From NCBI GenBank assembly GCA_036521875.1, contig DATDGX010000019.1, forward strand, positions 12,365 to 76,364: a DNA stretch of 64,000 nt, given 5' to 3'. Under the pieces are notes generated by a model. It had not been told where the DNA came from. It did no database searches and saw only the letters and a list, made by a program, of their open reading frames with translations. Below, piece by piece: positions 59,343-64,000 of the stretch. Both the position numbers and the translations under genes were made by a program. This DNA comes from DATDGX01 sp036521875. GTDB taxonomy: Bacteria; Desulfobacterota; Binatia; Binatales; Binataceae. Within the stretch, counting starts at the first letter, position 1, and the number at the start of each line of letters is the position of its first letter.

Positions 59343-59807
59343 CTACCTCGCTCGAATCACATACAGCCGTAGCATCGTCGGGTGAGCGTCGGGATTTTCC
59401 ACCTGTACGGTCTTGCCGCCGGAAAGCGATCGCATCGCACCGCTGACCATCGACTCCGGTTTTTCACCCAACAGTATCGTGGCTGCTCCGGTCGCAAGTT
59501 CCAGCACTGCGGGTCCCGGAAGGGCAGCGATCTGGCTCTTGGTGCGAGGTGGGATTAGAAGATCGCGTATCTCAATCCGGGAACTGTTCGGCCCATCGGT
59601 TTGAAAAACCGTCCGCTCGAAGACGTTGCCCGGCTCTTTATGGAAAGGATGCTCGGGCCACGCGCCGGCGAACTTCAGTTGTCCGGATGGCGGGGATGGC
59701 AGAGGCCCGTGAGCGACGAAGGCATCATGGCTTCGCCTGCAGGCAGTCAGACCGCCCACAACGAACATGATCACGGCTGGCAGAAGGACGAGAGCTGGGC
59801 GTCGCAT
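59343..59807 (-). CDS. Small lipoprotein next to the PQQ-like propeller
   Basis: 154 residues. The signal ends LTAC (Cys23). The mature part (FERTVFQTDGPNSSRIEIRD, PPRTKSQIAALPGPAVLELA, GATILLGEKPESMVSGAMRS, VENPDAHPTMLRLYVIRAR) resembles a single cupin fold. Its stop precedes the propeller start by 3 bases, so they are surely co-transcribed; the three-gene unit small-large-small looks like a periplasmic complex. Confidence 0.65.
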   Translation of the reverse strand: MRRPALVLLPAVIMFVVGGLTACRRSHDAFVAHGPLPSPPSGQLKFAGAWPEHPFHKEPGNVFERTVFQTDGPNSSRIEIRDLLIPPRTKSQIAALPGPAVLELATGAATILLGEKPESMVSGAMRSLSGGKTVQVENPDAHPTMLRLYVIRAR

Positions 59808-59889
59808 AGAACCCCCAGGCTAAAACCTGGCGGATGCTACCCACAAAGTGGCGGATTCGTCAACAGATAGTTATAGGAACAATCATGCT

Positions 59890-60385
59890 GTGCCGTCGAA
59901 GCGGCCTGGATTCATTCGCGGTCGCTTCGGGTCAGCGGGATACAAGGCCTCGGCCGAGGAGTTGGCGTAGATGCCGGCGTCCGCGACGCGCGCATTAGCC
60001 AGTTCCCATTATAAGCGGCCCGGTCGCCCGCACCTGCATAGATGATCCGCCAGCCGTTGACACTGCGCCCGAGGCTGGCGACTTCCTTCCCAATCTTCTT
60101 GAAGCCGTCCTTCATCGCTGCCGCGAGTGCTTCTTTCCTCTCCGCCGGGAGAGCCGTGACGTCGAACGGTTTGCCAGGACCAATTCCGATCTTTGCGAAC
60201 CGGGCGTCGGATTGCTGCGTCTTGCGGCACGCTCGGGCAGAACTGGAAGAGGAAATTCAGGAAGCGGAAAGTATCGGTCTTCAGAGCCGCCTCGTTCCAC
60301 GCGGGGAAGTCGGGCTCCGGCGGCGCCGTCGCAGCGGGTTTATTCAAGTAAGCCGACAGCGTCTGGACCACTGTCGTCCCGCTGC
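59890..60385 (-). pseudogene. DUF1254/DUF1214-family gene remnant with two frameshifts
   Basis: Three frames in order give a DUF1254-type C-terminal half: WNEAALKTDTFRFLNFLFQF, then (shifted) SDARFAKIGIGPGKPFDVTA and GRSVNGWRIIYAGAGDRAAY, then (shifted again) VADAGIYANSSAEALYPADP. The 5' part is missing near 60390, where an inverted repeat copy begins, and the 3' end stops near 59895. Clearly a decayed gene. Intact relatives are secreted proteins of unknown enzymatic function. Confidence 0.82.
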
Positions 60386-60390
60386 GCGGT

Positions 60391-60882
60391 AAGAAGAGGA
60401 TGTCATCCTGAGAGTCTGTGATTTTTTTGAAAGTAAAAGTGAAAACGGAAATGCTGCCCGGGTCGCGACCGCTGGGAAACCACTATCGTCCGCTAAGTCA
60501 GCAAAGAGAGCACGTCATCCTGAGCGAAGGCTGCCGGAGTCGAAGGATCGCTACGTACGTATGGTTTGAATACTCAGCGATGGTTGTCCACGCGCCGCTG
60601 CTCGCCTTGCCGTTGCGTCGATGCCAGGCCGGTCGCATGACGATGCACCAATGACACACGCTGCTCGTTCACCGTGAGTGCCTCGCGCACTGCTCCTCCT
60701 ATGCCATCACGGGTCGCCAACTTTCATGTGTACATCCTCTTCAGCGACAGTTCCGTTCCGAGCAGCGCTCCAAGCCAAATTCACTTTCACTTTTGAAAAA
60801 TTCACTGACTCTCAGGATGACGGAGCTTCTTTTGTTGAGCCAGCTGGGTCAGCGCTCCGCTTGCAAGCTTACTAAGCTCAAT
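60391..60882. repeat. Region of dispersed and inverted repeats
   Basis: A 45-base sequence (60402-60446) recurs in inverted orientation at 60780-60821 and, in that same orientation, at 63412-63451; the shared core is TCACAGACTCTCAGGATGAC with a T-rich stretch containing CACTTTTAC. Between the first two stands CATCCTGAGCGAAGGCTG (60516-60533), also found near 63445, and a GATGCCAGGCCG segment (about 60620) also near 63514. No transposase frame is visible. It adjoins the DUF1254 remnant. Confidence 0.75.
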
Positions 60883-61152
60883 TTAAGGAGTCTTTGCGGA
60901 AAAGAACCCGGAAATTATCTCAATTGACCCGACTATATGTTCATTGAATTCCTGGAGGTCTTCCCCCGGAATCCAATACTCGAGGTACTGCGAGCCACCG
61001 GCGGTCCGCACTTGATAGCGGTTCAGGAAAGACCGCAAGACCGCAAAGCGTGTTACATAGCCCGCCCCAGAAGCCTTTACGTTCCAGTCGCGCGCGATCT
61101 TAGCTGCGTAGGCCTCTGTGAGTACCGGATAAAAGATGGGTTGTTCAGGCAA
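60883..61152 (-). CDS. Conserved small protein of unknown function
   Basis: 89 residues. IFYPVLTEAYAAKIARDWNV, YVTRFAVLRSFLNRYQVRTA, EYWIPGEDLQEFNEHIVGSI give a compact alpha/beta pattern that I have seen in small proteins often labelled ADP-ribosylation/crystallin J1; that label is doubtful. No signal peptide. It has a gap of about 140 bases to the next small gene. Confidence 0.65.
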   Translation of the reverse strand: MPEQPIFYPVLTEAYAAKIARDWNVKASGAGYVTRFAVLRSFLNRYQVRTAGGSQYLEYWIPGEDLQEFNEHIVGSIEIISGFFSAKTP

Positions 61153-61290
61153 GCGGGGCGGGAAACGCCGAAAGCCACTCTCCCGGATCAGAACAAGCTC
61201 CTCGGGACCAACCGGTCGATAGAGGGTACGGTCTCATCCGCACTCATTGGACAAAACTCTTCTCATTGCGCAGGGCATCGAGTCGAGGGC

Positions 61291-61614
61291 TTACGTCGGC
61301 TTTCGATGCTTGCTACCAGGCCGTTTTCGGATGACTACCCAGTATTCTTCACGAGCATCTGCGTCTATCGGAGTCGGGCGCGGCCCATACAGACCGTCGC
61401 TACCATCTCTTCTTGGGCCCGAAATCCAATACTCTTCTCCGCTCTCGATGTCGTAGTAGTTGGCTTTGTATCCGTGGCCCTTAAGGCTTCTGAAAGTCTT
61501 TCCATTGTAATAGAGGCTCTTGCCTGTTTTCGAGAATGTCACCCGACCTATGCGGGCAGGACCCTGCACGCCGGATTGTCCCGCGGGCTGAGCAGACTTA
61601 TTTTCGATGTACAT
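61291..61614 (-). CDS. Conserved small protein (often mislabelled DXP synthase)
   Basis: About 107 residues from ATG 61614; ATG 61632 is also open. GPARIGRVTFSKTGKSLYYN, SLKGHGYKANYYDIESGEEY, WISGPRRDGSDGLYG match a short family often carrying the database label 1-deoxy-D-xylulose-5-phosphate synthase, though it has none of that enzyme's parts. Function unknown. It is near the previous small protein but not overlapping; both may be defence- or stress-related fillers. Confidence 0.7.
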   Translation of the reverse strand: MYIENKSAQPAGQSGVQGPARIGRVTFSKTGKSLYYNGKTFRSLKGHGYKANYYDIESGEEYWISGPRRDGSDGLYGPRPTPIDADAREEYWVVIRKRPGSKHRKPT

Positions 61615-61751
61615 GATACGAGGCGGCAGCATCGCACTATCTTAAAGTCTTTTCCCAAGGTCTCTGTCGTGGAGCTTGGCGCGGTCTTCTTCCGCGACGC
61701 CTTGCCGAAGTCAGCCGTCGTGCTCGCCCCGACCCACCGCGACCATGCCAC

Positions 61752-63281
61752 TCACCTGCTGGTTATCGGACGCCAAAGTCCGATCGCAAGGAACAAGAAC
61801 CAGCCGGATAAGTAGAGACCGCCTAGGTCCGCTCCCGCGAACATCAGGCTGAAGAAGCTCAGACCTCCAATACCTACATGCGCGAGTTCGTTTCCTAATC
61901 GCGACAGGCCCGCAACGGATACATAGAACATGAAAACGATGACGCCAAGAGCGAGCCACCGAACCGCAACCGGCATATCCTCAACGAAATCGCCGAACCA
62001 TTGGTTGCGCGGCCGAGGTTCTTTGTTCCCCTCTACCTCAACGAGTCCGCGGATAGCCGATCGGCGCCACAGGGCAAAGGTAGAGAATAAGGCGGCCCCG
62101 ACCACAGCAAAGGTCGCGTAGCTGAATACCCAGATGGCGGCCGATTCAGGAATCCCCATTCGAGTCTGAAGCCATGTCCACATGGGAAAAGTGAGCACGA
62201 GTAGAGCAGAACCAAGAATCATAGCAATAAATCCGGTGACAAGACCTACGGCCTGGCCGTGTCTGACAAACGAACGCAGGGCCTGTTCCGTGCGAGTGTC
62301 CGGCACGAGATAGCCGTTCCGCCTTCGTCCAGGATAGAAGGTCAAGTTCCCGTCCGTTGTCCGCTCGAAGCGGCGGTCAACGGTGTGACTAAACGCTGTG
62401 GGCGAACGATAAGCTCGAAACGCTGCGAACACCAGAGCCAAGATACCGACGCCAAAAAGGCCCGCGTAAACTTTGCCCCACCAGATGCTACGTTTCCCTT
62501 GTTCCGCCTGGTCCCGGTACTTGTAAACTGCCTTGTAAGCCGGATCGGCACGGATGGCCTCATTGTAGTCGGCAATGGCATCGTCATAAGCGAAGAGTTG
62601 AGCAGCGGCGAAACCTCGAGATGTGTAGGCCTGAGCACTCGCGGGGTCAACTTGTATCGCCTTGTTGTAGTCATCCCATGCGCGATCGTAGTTTCTCTTC
62701 GCGAACCAGGCGTTCCCGCGCAAGCAATATAAGACGCTTTGTGACGGATCCAGCCGGAGCGACTGATCGTAATCAGAGATGGCACGATCGACCTGTCCGA
62801 GCTCAGAATAAGCTTTTCCACGGTATGCGTATACCGGAGCGCTTCGAGGGTCGAGCCTTATCGTCGTATCGAAGTCTGCAATCGCTCGTTCCAAGTCGTT
62901 TGCATGGAAATAGACATATCCACGCCTCAGGTAACCCTTGGCGGAATCCGGCGCCAGCTTGATAGCCTGATTGCAATCGGCCAGGGCACGATCAAAATCT
63001 CCCTTTTGCGCGTATGCTTCTCCGCGTCTGCTCAGCGCTTCAGCGTTTTCTGGCTCGAGAACGATTGCCGCAGAAAGTTGCTCGACGGCAACATCGTACT
63101 TGCCTTGCTCGAGTGCGCTTATGCCTTGCGCGACGAGATTCCCGGCATGGGGCTGCCCACACTGGCTAGCGGGGCTCGGCAGCGACACCATCATCACGAC
63201 CGCGAGCGAGAGCCAGATCCCGTTGCGGAGTCGATTTCCGACAATCCGAAGCTTTGACGCTTGCTGGCCTGTGGTGGACAT
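61752..63281 (-). CDS. TPR-repeat membrane protein
   Basis: 509 residues. An N-terminal membrane anchor or signal (about 20-38) leads to roughly six TPR units (residues 50-265; e.g. GISALEQGKYDVAVEQLSAA, GEAYAQKGDFDRALADCNQA, GKAYSELGQVDRAISDYDQS). After a helix near 280-300 come a soluble linker and about four more membrane segments toward the C-terminus (FIAMILGSALLVLTFPMW, FSYATFAVVGAALFSTFALW). Likely a protein-interaction scaffold in the envelope; no catalytic motif seen. Confidence 0.8.
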   Translation of the reverse strand: MSTTGQQASKLRIVGNRLRNGIWLSLAVVMMVSLPSPASQCGQPHAGNLVAQGISALEQGKYDVAVEQLSAAIVLEPENAEALSRRGEAYAQKGDFDRALADCNQAIKLAPDSAKGYLRRGYVYFHANDLERAIADFDTTIRLDPRSAPVYAYRGKAYSELGQVDRAISDYDQSLRLDPSQSVLYCLRGNAWFAKRNYDRAWDDYNKAIQVDPASAQAYTSRGFAAAQLFAYDDAIADYNEAIRADPAYKAVYKYRDQAEQGKRSIWWGKVYAGLFGVGILALVFAAFRAYRSPTAFSHTVDRRFERTTDGNLTFYPGRRRNGYLVPDTRTEQALRSFVRHGQAVGLVTGFIAMILGSALLVLTFPMWTWLQTRMGIPESAAIWVFSYATFAVVGAALFSTFALWRRSAIRGLVEVEGNKEPRPRNQWFGDFVEDMPVAVRWLALGVIVFMFYVSVAGLSRLGNELAHVGIGGLSFFSLMFAGADLGGLYLSGWFLFLAIGLWRPITSR

Positions 63282-63615
63282 ATCGAATCTGACAAAGAGT
63301 TACCACGCTCTCCGAAGTGCGGACAACGGAGTGGACCAAAAGGCGAAGACGGAAGGAAAGCATGTAGTACGCCACTCGATCCCAATACTCAACCGGACGT
63401 CCCTGGGCCGCATTTTCACTTTTACTATTTAAAAAACTCACAGACTCTGAGCGAAGGCTGCCGGAGTCCCTTCGGCAGGCTCAGCGCAGGCTCCGGATCC
63501 CAGCCGTTGCTGCGATGCCAGGCCGTCAGCAAGGCGATGCAGTTTTTTCCCCGGCGACAACGGAGCCCGGCTTTCCTGCGTGGTAGTGGGTGCAGGGGTC
63601 AGCCCCTGCCAGCGG
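63282..63615. repeat. Repeat-bearing gap before anmK
   Basis: This 334-base gap holds the third copy of the dispersed 40-base repeat (63412-63451), the CTGAGCGAAGGCTG element directly after it, a GATGCCAGGCCG segment and a palindrome GCAGGGG/CCCCTGC (63592-63598/63603-63609) just after the anmK stop, which may help end its transcript. No convincing gene is seen. Confidence 0.6.
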
Positions 63616-64000
63616 TCAACCCATGCAGGGCGGGAGAGTCAGCTTGCCCAGGATTGCTGGCGCGCGGGCGCCGGTTACTGACGGGAGATTGCCTGCGCGG
63701 CCGCGGATCATGTTGTAGCCCAGGATCGCGAACGCCACCGCCTCCAGCGCGTCGGCGTCGACGCCCACCTGGTCGGCGCCGAGCACCCTGACCGTGCGCA
63801 GCTCCTCTGCCAGCATCCGCATCAAGGTTGGATTCCTCGCGCCGCCGCCGGTCACGATAAGTTCATCGACCCTGCCGCGCGGAACTATGAATCGCCGGTA
63901 CGCATCCGCGATCGATCGGGCGGTGAGCGCCGTGATGGTCGCGATCAGATCGTCGCCCGCGACCCGCAGGCGGCGCGCCTCGCGCCCGGCCCGCTCCAGG
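63616..64000 (-). CDS. anmK: Anhydro-N-acetylmuramic acid kinase, C-terminal part
   Basis: The open frame runs from the right edge to the stop at 63616. LIATITALTARSIADAYRRF, VDELIVTGGGARNPTLMRML, DQVGVDADALEAVAFAILGY and NLPSVTGARAPAILGKLTLP are C-terminal AnmK segments, including the GGGARN nucleotide-site turn. AnmK phosphorylates anhydro-MurNAc during cell-wall recycling. The N-terminal two thirds lie outside the window. Confidence 0.92.
   Translation of the reverse strand, partial: LERAGREARRLRVAGDDLIATITALTARSIADAYRRFIVPRGRVDELIVTGGGARNPTLMRMLAEELRTVRVLGADQVGVDADALEAVAFAILGYNMIRGRAGNLPSVTGARAPAILGKLTLPPCMG

Noticed and set aside
1..64000. tRNA genes or CRISPR arrays
   Set aside because: No T-loop GTTCRA with paired arms and no regularly spaced 25-40 base direct repeats were seen; tandem repeats found have no spacers.

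Overview
The window is a high-GC chromosomal segment from a diderm (Gram-negative-type) bacterium. It shows outer-membrane barrels (Wzi-like, DUF1302-like), lipoproteins, c-type cytochromes, a Wza-type export protein and a small SRP RNA. A tryptophan tryptophylquinone (TTQ) amine dehydrogenase cluster, phosphonate catabolism and many family-4 glycosyltransferases would fit an uncultured soil lineage such as Binatota or a deep Desulfobacterota/Myxococcota relative. That placement is an inference: no rRNA or universal marker phylogeny is available here.

Layout. (1) 1-21,385, minus strand: one long exopolysaccharide/capsule locus. It runs from an export protein with SLBB repeats through a lytic transglycosylase, Wzi-like barrel, Wzz-like chain-length protein, GT9, six GT4/CgeB-type glycosyltransferases, a Wzx-like flippase, a carbamoyltransferase and a GDP-mannose 3,5-epimerase homologue to a WecA-like transferase fused to a CapD-like N-terminus, cut by the left edge. 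Upstream sit a lipoprotein and a NusG/RfaH paralogue (21.9-23.1 kb). (2) 23.1-29.4 kb: a DUF1302 barrel with a good terminator, a divergent secreted repeat protein, two metallo-beta-lactamase-fold proteins and a cytochrome c lipoprotein. (3) 29.5-32.6 kb: the conserved block SRP RNA - dnaX - ebfC - recR. (4) 32.8-37.1 kb: agmatine-to-putrescine enzymes (aguB, aguA), then a DUF2089 protein and a LiaX/YvlB-like protein.

(5) 37.2-46.6 kb, plus strand: a redox/periplasmic maturation island. It has a DUF2318 fragment, a CACGCG-type barrel, TlpA, SCO, a rhodanese, a MauE-like membrane protein, then the TTQ dehydrogenase genes mauB-mauE-mauD-mauA and two monohaem cytochromes c. The island carries traces of rearrangement: a partial duplicate of the mauB 5' end, a frameshifted cupin, a frameshifted small membrane protein and short tandem repeats. 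(6) 46.6-57.2 kb: PPK2, a BaiN-like flavoprotein, a quinone oxidoreductase, a small basic protein, a phosphonate module (phosphonate monoester hydrolase, PhnX, FAD oxidoreductase), a YcaQ-like glycosylase, and a DUF190-CBS protein with a CrcB fluoride channel. (7) 57.2-64.0 kb: a secreted beta-propeller flanked by two small secreted proteins, a DUF1254 pseudogene, dispersed inverted repeats, small orphan proteins, a TPR membrane protein and the 3' end of anmK.

A recurring theme is short tandem duplication in intergenic DNA, often including a start or stop codon (5.6, 12.1, 35.45 and 45.57 kb). Several frames also lack an ordinary start codon or are broken by single-base shifts, so part of the window is either decaying or carries assembly indels.
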